Source: Roseobacter sinensis
GTDB lineage: Bacteria > Pseudomonadota > Alphaproteobacteria > Rhodobacterales > Rhodobacteraceae
Direction: 5' to 3'
NCBI RefSeq assembly: GCF_025755255.1
Contig: NZ_JALIEB010000017.1
Coordinates: 1 to 64,000 of the forward strand
Length of the DNA stretch: 64,000 nucleotides
Shown here: positions 44,238 through 53,185 of the stretch, one piece after another
Numbering within the stretch: the stretch's first letter is position 1
How the letters are laid out: every line of letters begins with the position of its first letter
Position numbers and translations under genes: made by a program
The notes under the pieces: model-generated
Told to the model about the DNA's origin: nothing
Database searches by the model: none
What the model saw: the letters and a program-made list of their open reading frames with translations, nothing else

Positions 44238-44531
44238 CTAAGCTGGCCCCGGCTGACCGGGATGCCAGTGCTCGCCCATAGCCACGATGCAGGATGTTCC
44301 GTTTGCGTAATTCTGAATGATCAGCCAGTCGCCATTTCGCTCTGTGACCCAGACTTCCACCATCTTATCGGGGTCGCGCATGCCCATGCCCATGCGCTCG
44401 GCCCCCCAGACGTGCTTCAATCGCTCGGTCATCCGGGTGCTGTCATCGCAACTGACATCCGCCGTTCTGGCCTGGACAAGTGTCGGAAGCGAAAGCCCGA
44501 TGACGAGGATGAGAGCAAGAGGATTGGTCAT
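44238..44531 (-). CDS. Small secreted protein, putative Pho regulon member
   Basis: A 97-residue protein with a signal peptide (PLALILVIGLSLPTLVQARTA). The short mature domain has two Cys (DVSCDD, GTSCIV), probably a disulfide, and ends HWHPGQPGPA. Conserved-looking strands are VEVWVTERNGDWLIIQNY and SCIVAMGEHW. I do not recognise the family. The start at 44531 is chosen for the signal peptide; the frame opens to 44672. A Pho-box-like direct repeat lies 32 bases upstream on its own strand, pointing to phosphate-starvation control. Confidence 0.72.
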   Translation of the reverse strand: MTNPLALILVIGLSLPTLVQARTADVSCDDSTRMTERLKHVWGAERMGMGMRDPDKMVEVWVTERNGDWLIIQNYANGTSCIVAMGEHWHPGQPGPA

Positions 44532-44562
44532 GGCGCCTTGATAACCGCTCGGCTCCCGTAAA

Positions 44563-44580
44563 GTAACAGTTTTGTGACAT
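44563..44580 (-). promoter_or_regulatory. Pho-box-like repeat upstream of small secreted protein
   Basis: Read leftward: ATGTCAC-AAAA-CTGTTAC, two 7-base half-sites 11 bp apart, each matching five of seven positions of the CTGTCAT PhoB half-site. It lies about 32 bases before the gene's ATG. The 11-bp phasing is the main support. Confidence 0.55.
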
Positions 44581-44643
44581 CCTGGGGGCAAATCCTGCAG
44601 CCCGTGGATCGCGCGACGGCCCCCAAGTCGGATCAGGGCGCAT

Positions 44644-44705
44644 CTGTCATATTTTTGTAGCGCAACTGTCAAGCTCCTGAATCGAAACTGTCACGCAACT
44701 GTCGA
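44644..44705 (+). promoter_or_regulatory. Pho-box array upstream of phnC
   Basis: CTGTCAT (44644), CTGTCAA (44666), CTGTCAC (44688) and CTGTCGA (44699) all fall on one 11-bp register. The two positions between them (44655 TTGTAGC, 44677 CTGAATC) are degraded half-sites. Six consecutive half-sites amount to three tandem Pho boxes, ending 37 bases before the phnC start. PhoB activation of the phosphonate operon under phosphate limitation is strongly indicated. Confidence 0.82.
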
Positions 44706-44742
44706 TTTACTGCCCTATTCGCCTCCCAAACGCGGGGGCGAT

Positions 44743-45558
44743 ATGCTGCACATCGATACGCTAACAAAGCGGTTCGGGGACAAGACGGCTGTAGATGCAG
44801 CCAACATCACCATCGATAGACCGAGCATGATCGGGATCATCGGGCGGTCAGGGGCGGGAAAATCCACGCTCCTGCGCATGATCAATCGTCTGACCGACGC
44901 GACCGACGGCACCATTACGTTTGACGGTGAAGAGATCACTGCATTGCGCGGCGCGGCAAAGCGGGACTGGCAGTCGCGCTGCGCGATGATTTTTCAGCAG
45001 TTCAATCTTGTACCGCGCATGGATGTGGTCTCCAACGTCTTGCACGGGACCTTGAACAAGCGCTCGACCTTGGCGACGATGTTCAACCTTTACCCGCAGG
45101 CGGACATTCACAAGGCGATCGAAATCCTCGATCGTCTTGGTATCGCGGAACAGGCACCGAAGCGGGCGGAGGCCCTGTCCGGTGGCCAACAACAGCGTGT
45201 CGCCATCGCGCGGGCTTTGATGCAGGATCCCAAGATTATCCTCGCTGACGAGCCGATCGCCTCACTCGACCCGATGAATGCGCAGGTGGTGATGCACTCG
45301 CTGCGCACCATCCACGAAGAAGACGGTCGCATGGTGATCGCCAATCTGCACACCTTGGACACGGCGCGGCGTTACTGCGACCGTGTCATCGGCATGCGCG
45401 ATGGACGGATCGTCTTTGACGGCACGCCCGCGCAACTGACCACCGGCGTGGCGCGCGACATCTATGGCGCAGGTGCTGATTTTTCGGAGGCCGCCACTTC
45501 AACCGAAATCGAAACACTGGACAGACCCGGGATCCGCGAAGCAGAAGCCTACGTCTGA
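44743..45558 (+). CDS. phnC: Phosphonate ABC transporter ATPase
   Basis: A 271-residue ATPase of the phosphonate importer. Walker A is GRSGAGKST, signature [15 protein letters not shown], Walker [14 protein letters not shown] and H-loop [15 protein letters not shown], which is characteristic of PhnC. It begins the phnCDEE transporter run and lies 37 bases behind a Pho-box array. The last 20 residues are a short tail beyond the usual PhnC core. Function: energises uptake of alkylphosphonates and possibly phosphite or phosphate esters. Confidence 0.95.
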   Translation: MLHIDTLTKRFGDKTAVDAANITIDRPSMIGIIGRSGAGKSTLLRMINRLTDATDGTITFDGEEITALRGAAKRDWQSRCAMIFQQFNLVPRMDVVSNVLHGTLNKRSTLATMFNLYPQADIHKAIEILDRLGIAEQAPKRAEALSGGQQQRVAIARALMQDPKIILADEPIASLDPMNAQVVMHSLRTIHEEDGRMVIANLHTLDTARRYCDRVIGMRDGRIVFDGTPAQLTTGVARDIYGAGADFSEAATSTEIETLDRPGIREAEAYV

Positions 45559-45617
45559 GCCAGTTCACCCCGCGTGATCGGCGCGGGCCACCTTCATCAA
45601 AATCAATGGAGAGAACG

Positions 45618-46529
45618 ATGAAAAAGACCCTCGCACTGGCGCTCGTCGCCACGACCACATTGAGCACAGCCGCTCTTGCCGACGGCATCACCGAGTTCCG
45701 CATCGGTATCCTGGGCGGCGAAAACGCGCAGGACCGGATGAACTCCTATCAGTGTCTGGCCGACTACACGACCGAGGCGCTTGGTGTCGAGACCAAGCTC
45801 TTCGCCCCGGCCGACTACAACGGTGTGATCCAGGGCCTGCTGGGCGGCACAATCGACATGGCGTGGCTCGGTGCGTCGGCCTATGCCGCCACCTACCTGC
45901 AGGATCCCGAAGCGGTCGAGCCGGTGCTGATCAAGGTCAATGTGGACGGCTCCATCGGATATCACTCGATCGGTTTTGCCCGGAAGGACAGCGGCATCAC
46001 CTCTCTTGATGACATGGAAGGCAAGGTGTTTGGCTTTGGTGATCCGAACTCGACGTCCGGCTACCTCATCCCTTCCATCGAGATCCCGCAGTTCAAGGAC
46101 GGTATCACCATGGAGTCCGGCGACTACTTCGGTGAGGTCAAGTTCACCGGTGGTCACGAGCAGACCATCGTTGCCGTGAACAATGGCGACATCGACGGCG
46201 GTGTGACCTGGGCGGATGGCCAGGGCAACTGGGAAGACGGCTACAACTCCGGCGCGCTGCGCAAAGCGGTTGATGCAGGCCTGGTGGACATGAATGACCT
46301 GGTCCAGATCTGGAAATCCAACGTCATCCCCGAAGGACCCATCGTGCTTCGCAAGGAACTGCCGGCAGATGTGCGCGCGACCATGACGCAGCTGGTCGAT
46401 GCGCTGCACGAGCGCGACCCCGACTGCGCCTATGGTGTGGCCGCAGGCGACACTCTGGGTTTCCAGCCGGTCACCCACGACACCTACATTTCCATCGTCG
46501 AGGCCCGCAAAGCCAAGATCGGCAGCTGA
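45618..46529 (+). CDS. phnD: Phosphonate-binding periplasmic protein
   Basis: Receptor of the phosphonate importer, 303 residues. Signal peptide MKKTLALALVATTTLSTAALAD. The PhnD hallmarks are FRIGILGGENAQDRMNSYQCL, GTIDMAWLGASAYAA, FGDPNSTSGYLIP (the phosphonate-binding loop) and NNGDIDGGVTW. The start at 45618 has GGAGAG before it; an in-frame ATG at 45606 is less suitable. A hairpin follows the gene, as is common after abundant receptors. Confidence 0.95.
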   Translation: MKKTLALALVATTTLSTAALADGITEFRIGILGGENAQDRMNSYQCLADYTTEALGVETKLFAPADYNGVIQGLLGGTIDMAWLGASAYAATYLQDPEAVEPVLIKVNVDGSIGYHSIGFARKDSGITSLDDMEGKVFGFGDPNSTSGYLIPSIEIPQFKDGITMESGDYFGEVKFTGGHEQTIVAVNNGDIDGGVTWADGQGNWEDGYNSGALRKAVDAGLVDMNDLVQIWKSNVIPEGPIVLRKELPADVRATMTQLVDALHERDPDCAYGVAAGDTLGFQPVTHDTYISIVEARKAKIGS

Positions 46530-46547
46530 GCCAATTTCATGACGTGT

Positions 46548-46571
46548 CCGGTGGTCCTTTGGGGCCGCCGG
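46548..46571 (+). terminator. Hairpin after phnD
   Basis: CCGGTGGTCC, loop TTTG, GGGCCGCCGG: a 10-bp stem with two G-T pairs, followed by TACTTTGTT. It probably protects the phnD message and lowers read-through into phnE rather than ending transcription fully. Confidence 0.55.
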
Positions 46572-46592
46572 TACTTTGTTCGGGGGTAAGGG

Positions 46593-47468
46593 ATGTCAGA
46601 CGCCACACTTGGGGTCGTGCCGCAAAGCGTAGACACCATCCAGTCCAGCTATATGGCTCAGGTGCAAAGGCGCAGGCTCTATGGCGGGCTGACACTGCTG
46701 ATCTTTTTCGTTCTGATGGTGTCGGGCTTCAACATTGCCGACGGTCGGAACGCTGGCGGCTTCTGGGACGGCTTGCACCAGATCGGCGACTACCCCGCGG
46801 ATGTCTTGTCAGAGGCCTGGGAAAAACGTGCAGCCTTGCCAGGCCTGATCGCCAAGTACTTCCCCGCCTTGGTGGAAACAATCAACATCGCCGCCGTCTC
46901 GACCCTGATCGGTGCCATTGGCGGGCTGTTTCTGTCGCTGCTGGGCACGCGGGGTCTTGCGAAGTGGCCGCGCATCATTCCGCTGTTCCGGCGCCTCTCG
47001 GACGTCATGCGCGCGGTGCCCGAGATCGTGATCGCGCTGGTGCTCATCTTTGTTCTCGGCGGCGGACCTGTCCCTGCGATGATCGCCATCGCCATTCACA
47101 CCGCCGGGGCGCTTGGCAAGTTGTTCTCTGAGGTCGCGGAAAACGCGGACCTGAAACCCGTCGAGGGTTTGGCGTCCACCGGGGCCAACTGGTCCCAAAG
47201 GATGCTTCTCGGTGTGCTTCCGCAAGTGGCGCCGAACTATGTCAGCTATTCCCTCTTGCGCTTTGAAATCAACATCCGAGCGTCGGCCATTCTGGGCTTT
47301 GTGGGCGCGGGCGGTCTGGGCTACGAGTTGCGCAACGCCATGGCCTGGGGGCCGGGCCGCTTTGATGAAGCCGCCGCCATCTTCATTCTGCTGTTCGCCA
47401 CCATCGTCTTCTTTGATCAGGTGTCGAGCCACTATCGAAACCGCCTGACCGAGGGGCAGGGCCAATGA
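46593..47468 (+). CDS. phnE: Phosphonate ABC permease, first
   Basis: A 291-residue inner-membrane permease. An early span is LTLLIFFVLMVSGFNIADGRN. The permease core contains LVETINIAAVSTLIGAIGGL, the loop VMRAVPEIVIALVLIFVLGGGP and FSEVAENADLKPVEGLASTGANWSQRMLLGVLPQVAPNYVSY, the PhnE coupling motif. It overlaps the second permease by 4 bp. The ribosome site GTAAGGG lies just before ATG. Confidence 0.95.
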   Translation: MSDATLGVVPQSVDTIQSSYMAQVQRRRLYGGLTLLIFFVLMVSGFNIADGRNAGGFWDGLHQIGDYPADVLSEAWEKRAALPGLIAKYFPALVETINIAAVSTLIGAIGGLFLSLLGTRGLAKWPRIIPLFRRLSDVMRAVPEIVIALVLIFVLGGGPVPAMIAIAIHTAGALGKLFSEVAENADLKPVEGLASTGANWSQRMLLGVLPQVAPNYVSYSLLRFEINIRASAILGFVGAGGLGYELRNAMAWGPGRFDEAAAIFILLFATIVFFDQVSSHYRNRLTEGQGQ

Positions 47469-48778
47469 CGGCGACCGATCTGAGCCTTGTCAAACACGAG
47501 GCGGACAAGCTCTTCCAACGCAAGAGGCTGATCCGGTTTGCCATCCCCGCGGTGATCGCGGTTTACCTCGTCTACATCGTCTTCGCCTTCGATCTGCCGG
47601 GTCTCGCGCAGCGCGCCAATCTCGACAACGCGGTCACGCTGGCCTCGGACAGCTGGTCCCACAAGGTGCATGTCACACGCGACAACCGCAGCGGAAACAT
47701 CACCTACGCCGTAGAGGGTGAACGCAAAGGCACCTATCCCGAAGGGCAGCGCCCTCATTGGGTCAGCGGTGATGAGGTCGTGACCATCGATCTGGGCGGC
47801 GATCACATCGTGCGCTACCTGCCAGAGAACCGCACGGAGATCGAGATCCCCGGCTTTCCGCTGATCACAGTGCAGGCTGAAGGTCGCGCACTCATCTCGA
47901 ACCTGCCCGAAGATCTGCCTGACTGGATTTCGGCCTCGGACCGGCGGATCGGCATCACCACGCCCGAAGGCCGCATCACGCTGACCGGCGCGCGGACGGA
48001 AGTGTTCAACTACTTCCCGGGCTGGGAGCTGTTCTGGTTCACGCTTGACAGCCCCTATCATGGGCAGAGCTTTGCGACGATCCTGATTGGCGAGCGATTG
48101 GACCCGGACCGGTCGAACATTTCCGGCGCTGTCTCGGACTGGTGGAACAACGCGATGTGGCGGCACAAGGATGTCGCCTGGGCGATTGGCGAGACGATCC
48201 TGATGGCGTTCCTCGGAACAATGGGCGCCGCAATCCTCGCGCTGCCGCTCGCCTTCCTGGCTGCCAAACGCTTTTCGCCGGTGATGCTTCTGCGGGCCGC
48301 AACCCGCCGCCTGTTCGACTTTGTCCGCGGAGTGGATGCGTTGATCTGGACAGTTGTTCTGGCGCGCGCATTCGGGCCGGGCCCGCTGACGGGGGCATTG
48401 GCAATCCTGATTACGGATACCGGGACGTTCGGCAAGATTTTCTCAGAAGCGCTCGAAAATGTTGATGACAAGCAGATTGAAGGCGTCACCTCCACCGGAG
48501 CCAAGCCGTTACAACGCTATCGTTTCGGGGTGATCCCGCAGGTCGTGCCTGTGCTGCTCGCCCAGATCCTGTACTTCCTGGAATCCAATACGCGCTCGGC
48601 CACCATCATCGGAGCCATCACCGGCGGTGGCATCGGCTTGATGCTGACCCAGGCGATCCAGACCCAGAAGGACTGGGAGGAAGTCGCCTATTACATCATC
48701 CTGATCATCGTCATGGTGATGTTCATGGATTGGGTTTCCGGCTGGCTGCGCGGCAAGTTGATCGGAGGCAAAGAGTGA
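47465..48778 (+). CDS. phnE2: Phosphonate ABC permease, second, with periplasmic domain
   Basis: A 437-residue permease. After the first span ([20 protein letters not shown]) comes a periplasmic domain of about 190 residues (about 55-240) of beta character. The PhnE core then follows ([22 protein letters not shown], then [29 protein letters not shown]). This long second PhnE is usual for alphaproteobacterial phnCDEE sets. The stop overlaps the next start as TGATG. Confidence 0.93.
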   Translation: MTATDLSLVKHEADKLFQRKRLIRFAIPAVIAVYLVYIVFAFDLPGLAQRANLDNAVTLASDSWSHKVHVTRDNRSGNITYAVEGERKGTYPEGQRPHWVSGDEVVTIDLGGDHIVRYLPENRTEIEIPGFPLITVQAEGRALISNLPEDLPDWISASDRRIGITTPEGRITLTGARTEVFNYFPGWELFWFTLDSPYHGQSFATILIGERLDPDRSNISGAVSDWWNNAMWRHKDVAWAIGETILMAFLGTMGAAILALPLAFLAAKRFSPVMLLRAATRRLFDFVRGVDALIWTVVLARAFGPGPLTGALAILITDTGTFGKIFSEALENVDDKQIEGVTSTGAKPLQRYRFGVIPQVVPVLLAQILYFLESNTRSATIIGAITGGGIGLMLTQAIQTQKDWEEVAYYIILIIVMVMFMDWVSGWLRGKLIGGKE

Positions 48779-49413
48779 TGCCAAGGCTGACGGCGGACAT
48801 CCCGTTCATCCACCCGGACTGCGAGATCACCAACAGCCGCTTTGGAGCCTATGTCGAGATCGGCAGAGGCAGCCGCGTGGCACATTCGGTGCTTGGCGAC
48901 TACAGTTATTGCGACCGCTACGCCGACATTGCCAACGCGCAGATTGGCAAGTTCTCCAATATCGCCGCATTCTCCCGGGTCGGTGCGACGGATCATCCGC
49001 TGCACACGGCCGCCTGTCACCATTTTCTCTATCGATCCGCCGATTACTGGGACGATGCCGAGCCCGATGAAGACTTCTTTGCGCACCGCAGATCGCGAGT
49101 GGCCCATATCGGCCACGACACATGGATTGGCGCAGGCGCGATGGTCAAGCCCGCGGTGACACTCGGGCATGGTGCGGTTGTTGCGGCAGGCGCCGTGGTG
49201 ACCAAAGATGTCGACCCTTACACCATCGTCGCGGGGACACCTGCCAAAATCCTGCGACTGCGTCAGCCCAGACGGGTTGCGGCGCGGTTCATCGACTTGG
49301 CTTGGTGGGATTGGTCACACGATGACTTGCGTTTGGCCCTGGACGACTTTCGCAAGCTCGACGCCGAGGCCTTCCTGGAAAAATACGAGCCTAGCTGTCG
49401 AGTGTCAGCGTAA
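48778..49413 (+). CDS. Left-handed beta-helix acetyltransferase of the phosphonate cluster
   Basis: A 211-residue hexapeptide-repeat acyltransferase of the type found in phn operons (chloramphenicol-acetyltransferase-like). Repeat turns include [47 protein letters not shown]. The C-terminal part [48 protein letters not shown] is the usual xenobiotic acetyltransferase signature. It may acetylate an aminophosphonate or an intermediate. Its 3' end overlaps phnF, on the other strand, by 23 bp. Confidence 0.9.
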   Translation: MPRLTADIPFIHPDCEITNSRFGAYVEIGRGSRVAHSVLGDYSYCDRYADIANAQIGKFSNIAAFSRVGATDHPLHTAACHHFLYRSADYWDDAEPDEDFFAHRRSRVAHIGHDTWIGAGAMVKPAVTLGHGAVVAAGAVVTKDVDPYTIVAGTPAKILRLRQPRRVAARFIDLAWWDWSHDDLRLALDDFRKLDAEAFLEKYEPSCRVSA

Positions 49414-50110
49414 CGCGATCTCCCGCAAACCAGGTCCGACCGTATTCGACCGGACGCCCGCTCTCGTCCACATTCACACCTGATGATTTCAGAAGCGGAT
49501 CGCCCTCGCGGAGATTCAGGTGCAGAGCCTGTGTCGCGGTCGCGCGCACTGCCGTAAGCCGGGTCGAGGCGCGGGTGTAATCCTCTACGCCCGCGATACG
49601 CAGTGCTTCGGTCACGCTGCTGGTCTCAGTCAAGGCCGGGCCTATGCCTGGAAGGCGCGTCTGCGGGAACATGCTCTGAAAAACTGCGATCGGCTGACCA
49701 TCTGCAAGCGATAACCCATGATAGGCACAGATCGGATCACCCGCATCGATGTCCAATGCCTTCGCCTCACCCTCCGTCGCCACACGCTCCTCCACCTGCA
49801 GCACGCGCTTTTCCGGCCTGCGACCTGAGGCGATCAGGTTCTCATGGAAGCGGACGCGCCGACCAATGGGGTAGTCGGTTGGGGTCGCAGCAACAAATGC
49901 GCCCGCGCCGCGCCGAGTGCGGATCAGACCTTCTTCAACCAAAGCAGACAGGCCGTGCCGCACAGTATGGCGATTGACGCCAAAGCGGGCTGCGAGGTCC
50001 GCTTCGGTCGGTAACTTGTCACCCGGGCTGTAGCGCCCCTCGGCCAGATCGCTCCGCAGCGCGTCGGCAATCGATCTCCAGATCGGTGTGTTTGTGGTCC
50101 TGTTACGCAA
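49391..50110 (-). CDS. phnF: GntR family repressor of phosphonate genes
   Basis: A 239-residue GntR/HutC-type regulator. The winged helix reads [53 protein letters not shown]. The effector domain is a UTRA fold (about 90-235, [19 protein letters not shown]-like [41 protein letters not shown]). The start is a TTG at 50110. It is divergent from phnG over an AT-rich gap with repeats, and probably represses both directions. Confidence 0.92.
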   Translation of the reverse strand: MRNRTTNTPIWRSIADALRSDLAEGRYSPGDKLPTEADLAARFGVNRHTVRHGLSALVEEGLIRTRRGAGAFVAATPTDYPIGRRVRFHENLIASGRRPEKRVLQVEERVATEGEAKALDIDAGDPICAYHGLSLADGQPIAVFQSMFPQTRLPGIGPALTETSSVTEALRIAGVEDYTRASTRLTAVRATATQALHLNLREGDPLLKSSGVNVDESGRPVEYGRTWFAGDRVTLTLDS

Positions 50111-50157
50111 GTTTCACAAATCTCTTCTGTCAGAAAGCGGCTGATGTGATAAGATAA

Positions 50158-50176
50158 GTATAGTTGTATAGTATAG
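50158..50176. promoter_or_regulatory. GTATAG repeats upstream of phnG
   Basis: Three GTATAG copies (50158, 50166, 50171) fill the AT-rich gap just before phnG, opposite phnF. They also resemble a -10 region, so this may be a PhnF operator overlapping the phnG promoter. A separate TTCTG-T-CAGAA inverted repeat lies at 50125-50135. Confidence 0.4.
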
Positions 50177-50191
50177 AGAAAAGTTGTCGAG

Positions 50192-50647
50192 ATGAAAGAG
50201 GCATTCGACGAAGACGCTCCCCGCCAGCGCTGGCTCAGTCTGATGGCGAAAGCCCCGGAGGGCCGGGTTGAAGCCTTGCTTGCTGCGGCGGGAGTGCGTC
50301 CTGCCTTCACGTGGCTTCGCGCTCCGGAGATCGGCAGCACCATGGTGCGCGGCCGCGCAGGCGGGACCGGCGCGCCCTTCAATCTGGGCGAGATGACCGT
50401 GACCCGCTGCTCATTGACGCTGGAGACCGGCGAAGTCGGGCATGCCTATGTGCAAGGCCGCCGCAAAGCCTGCGTCGAGGCTGTCGCGCTGGTGGACGCC
50501 TTGATGCAGACAGCGGCTGCAGACCGGTTGCGCACAACGGTCCTGGAGCCGCTTCGCGACGAGCTGCAAGCCGCGAAGGACACCCGCGCCGCCAAGGCCG
50601 CTGCAACCAAGGTCGAATTCTTCACAATGGTCAGAGGAGAGGACTGA
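50192..50647 (+). CDS. phnG: C-P lyase subunit PhnG
   Basis: A 151-residue core subunit of the C-P lyase (PhnGHIJ) complex. It contains RQRWLSLMAKAPEGRVEALL, the loop APEIGSTMVRGRAGGTGAPFNLGEMTVTRCSL and GYVQGR-like HAYVQGRRKACVEAVALVDAL, all PhnG hallmarks. It is the first gene of phnGHIJK, and its stop (TGA) shares bases with the phnH ATG. Likely repressed by PhnF. Confidence 0.93.
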   Translation: MKEAFDEDAPRQRWLSLMAKAPEGRVEALLAAAGVRPAFTWLRAPEIGSTMVRGRAGGTGAPFNLGEMTVTRCSLTLETGEVGHAYVQGRRKACVEAVALVDALMQTAAADRLRTTVLEPLRDELQAAKDTRAAKAAATKVEFFTMVRGED

Positions 50648-51252
50648 TGCAGGCGGAAACCCTGTCCGGCGGATTTGCCGATCCGGCGATCCAGTCGGCC
50701 CAGGCATTTCGCGGCGTGATGGAGGCGATGGCGCGCCCCGGCACGGTCCGGAGCATCTCCGGTGCGACGCCACCTGCGCCGCTGTCCGGCGCAGCCGGAA
50801 CCGTGCTGCTCACGCTCTGTGACCCCGACACGCCGGTCTATCTGGCCGGAGAGGCGGATTGCGACGCGGTGCGCGGATGGCTTGCGTTTCACACCGGAGC
50901 GCCTCTGGCCGGTCCGTCCCATTGCATGTTCGCCGTCGGGACGTGGGATCAATTGAACCCGCTGTCGGTCTACAAGATAGGCACTCCTGAATATCCCGAC
51001 CGTTCGGCAACGCTGATCGTGGAATGTACTGAGCTGACCGGCTCTGGCGCATGCCTGAAGGGGCCGGGCATCAAAACGAGTTCAGCGCTTTCGGTGCCTG
51101 AGGTTCAGGCCTTTCAGCACAACACTGCTCTGTTCCCGCTCGGTCTGGATTTTATCCTGACCTGCGGGAACACTGTTGCGGCACTGCCGCGCTCCACTCG
51201 GGTCAGCGAAGCAGACGGCGCAACGGAGGTGTCATCATGTACGTTGCCGTAA
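50647..51252 (+). CDS. phnH: C-P lyase subunit PhnH
   Basis: A 201-residue subunit. Typical features are the N-terminal GGFADPAIQSAQAFRGVMEAMARPGTVR, a middle LTLCDPDTPVYLAG, and LVECTELTGSGACLKGPGIK, followed by FPLGLDFILTCGNTVAALPRSTRV. Start at 50647 overlaps the phnG stop; the longer frame from 50311 is an overlap. Its end overlaps phnI by 16 bp. Confidence 0.94.
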   Translation: MQAETLSGGFADPAIQSAQAFRGVMEAMARPGTVRSISGATPPAPLSGAAGTVLLTLCDPDTPVYLAGEADCDAVRGWLAFHTGAPLAGPSHCMFAVGTWDQLNPLSVYKIGTPEYPDRSATLIVECTELTGSGACLKGPGIKTSSALSVPEVQAFQHNTALFPLGLDFILTCGNTVAALPRSTRVSEADGATEVSSCTLP

Positions 51253-52325
51253 AGGGTGGCGAACGTGCCATCGAGAATGCGCATGCGTGGCTCGCCGAGG
51301 AACGTCGGGGCGACAAGTCCATAGCGGAACTCGGCATCGCGCAGATCAGGGAGCAAATGAAACTCGCCGTTGATCGCGTCATGGCGGAAGGGTCGCTTTA
51401 TGATCCGGACCTCGCCGCGCTGGCGATCAAACAGGCACGCGGCGATCTGATCGAGGCGATCTTCCTGATCCGTGCGTATCGGACCACGCTTCCCCGCTTC
51501 GGCGCGTCCCAGCCTGTGGATACGGGCGCGATGGCTTGCGATCGGCGCATCTCGGCCACGTTCAAGGATTTGCCCGGCGGTCAGGTGCTGGGTCCGACCT
51601 TTGACTACACGCATCGCCTGCTGGATTTCAAACTGGCGGCAGATGGCGAGGTGCCAAAGGCACCGCAGCGGGACGCGGCCGCGGGCGACGTCCCTCATGT
51701 GACGGACTTCTTGAACCGCGAGGGCCTGATTGAAGAGGCCCCGCAGGACGACACCGACCCACCCGATCTCACCCGTGAACCGCTGGAAGTGCCGGCAGAT
51801 CGCGCGCTCCGACTGCAGGCGCTTGCCCGCGCCGATGAAGGGTTCACCCTTGGGCTCGCCTATTCCACGCAACGCGGCTACGCCCGCAACCACGCCTTCG
51901 TGGGCGAGCTCAGGATTGGCGCCGTTTCGGTGGAAATGGACATCCCGGAACTTGGGTTTGCCATCGAGATCGGCGAAGTGGCCCTGACCGAATGCGAGAC
52001 GGTCAACCAGTTCAAAGGTTCCAAGACAGAGCCGCCGCAATTCACCCGAGGCTACGGGCTGGTGTTCGGCCAGACCGAGCGCAAGGCGATCTCCATGGCC
52101 CTGGTGGACCGCGCGCTCCGTTGGGAAGAACTTGGGGAGGATGATGTCGGTGCGCCCGCGCAGGACGCGGAATTCGTCCTCTATCACGCGGACAACATTC
52201 AGGCGACGGGGTTCCTGGAACACATCAAGCTGCCCCATTACGTCGACTTCCAGTCCGAGCTGGAACTGGTACGCAAGCTGCGTTGCGAGGCTGGCGCAGA
52301 TCAGGCGCAAGAGGCGGCGGAATGA
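51237..52325 (+). CDS. phnI: C-P lyase subunit PhnI
   Basis: A 362-residue subunit; the family couples the phosphonate to ATP's ribose by displacing adenine. Recognised from MYVAVKGGERAIENAHAWLAEERRGD, VMAEGSLYDPDLAALAIKQARGDLIEAIFLIRAYRTTLPRFG, YTHRLLDFKL, GYARNHAFVGELRIGAVSVE and GYGLVFGQTERKAISMALVDRAL. It overlaps phnJ by 4 bp (ATGA). Confidence 0.95.
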   Translation: MYVAVKGGERAIENAHAWLAEERRGDKSIAELGIAQIREQMKLAVDRVMAEGSLYDPDLAALAIKQARGDLIEAIFLIRAYRTTLPRFGASQPVDTGAMACDRRISATFKDLPGGQVLGPTFDYTHRLLDFKLAADGEVPKAPQRDAAAGDVPHVTDFLNREGLIEEAPQDDTDPPDLTREPLEVPADRALRLQALARADEGFTLGLAYSTQRGYARNHAFVGELRIGAVSVEMDIPELGFAIEIGEVALTECETVNQFKGSKTEPPQFTRGYGLVFGQTERKAISMALVDRALRWEELGEDDVGAPAQDAEFVLYHADNIQATGFLEHIKLPHYVDFQSELELVRKLRCEAGADQAQEAAE

Positions 52326-53185
52326 CCCAGTACAATTTCGCATATCTCGATGAACAAACCAAACGGATGATCCGCCGCGCGATCCTGAAAGGGCTGGCGA
52401 TCCCGGGTTATCAGGTGCCCTTTGCCAGCCGCGAGATGCCGATGCCCTATGGCTGGGGCACAGGCGGGGTGCAGGTCTCGGCCGCCATTCTGACGCCGGA
52501 AGATAGGTTCAAAGTGATTGACCAAGGCGCAGACGACACGACCAACGCGGTCTCGATCCGAACGTTCTTCGAGCGAACGGCAGGGGTCGCAACCACGACA
52601 GCAACTTCGGATGCGTCCGTGATCCAAACCCGCCACCGCATTCCGGAAGAGCCGCTGACCGAGAAACAGATCCTGGTCTATCAGGTGCCGATCCCGGAAC
52701 CGCTGAGGTTCCTCGAGCCGCGCGAAAGCGAGACGCGCAAGATGCATGCGCTTGAGGAATATGGGCTGATGCATGTGAAACTTTACGAGGACATAAGCCG
52801 CCATGGGCATATCGCGACGTCCTACGCATATCCGGTGACCGTCGAGGGCCGCTTTGTAATGGACCCCTCGCCAATTCCGAAATTCGACAATCCAAAGTTG
52901 GGCGATATGGCGGCGATCCAGCTCTTTGGGGCAGGGCGGGAACAAAGGATTTATGCGCTGCCACCCTATACGAAGGTGGTCAGCCTCGATTTCGACGATC
53001 ACCCCTTCGAGGCCTCCAAGGCCGATCATCCCTGCGGCCTGTGCGGGGCCGAGGAGAGTTATCTGGACGAAGTAATCATCGACGATGCGGGAGGGCGGAT
53101 GTTCGTCTGCTCGGACACCGACTATTGCGAGAGGCGGCAGGCTGCGGGCCATGTTGGAAAGCTCGGGGGAAAGGACGCGGCATGA
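52322..53185 (+). CDS. phnJ: C-P lyase radical subunit PhnJ
   Basis: The 287-residue radical-SAM enzyme that cuts the C-P bond to release the alkane and a ribosyl cyclic phosphate. The [4Fe-4S] ligands and the catalytic Cys lie near the C terminus: CGLC (about 240-243), then C in FVCSDTDYC. The N-terminal MTQYNFAYLDEQTKRMIRRAILKGLAIPGYQVPFASREMPMPYGWGTGG is diagnostic. Start 52322; ATGA overlap with phnK. Confidence 0.96.
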   Translation: MTQYNFAYLDEQTKRMIRRAILKGLAIPGYQVPFASREMPMPYGWGTGGVQVSAAILTPEDRFKVIDQGADDTTNAVSIRTFFERTAGVATTTATSDASVIQTRHRIPEEPLTEKQILVYQVPIPEPLRFLEPRESETRKMHALEEYGLMHVKLYEDISRHGHIATSYAYPVTVEGRFVMDPSPIPKFDNPKLGDMAAIQLFGAGREQRIYALPPYTKVVSLDFDDHPFEASKADHPCGLCGAEESYLDEVIIDDAGGRMFVCSDTDYCERRQAAGHVGKLGGKDAA

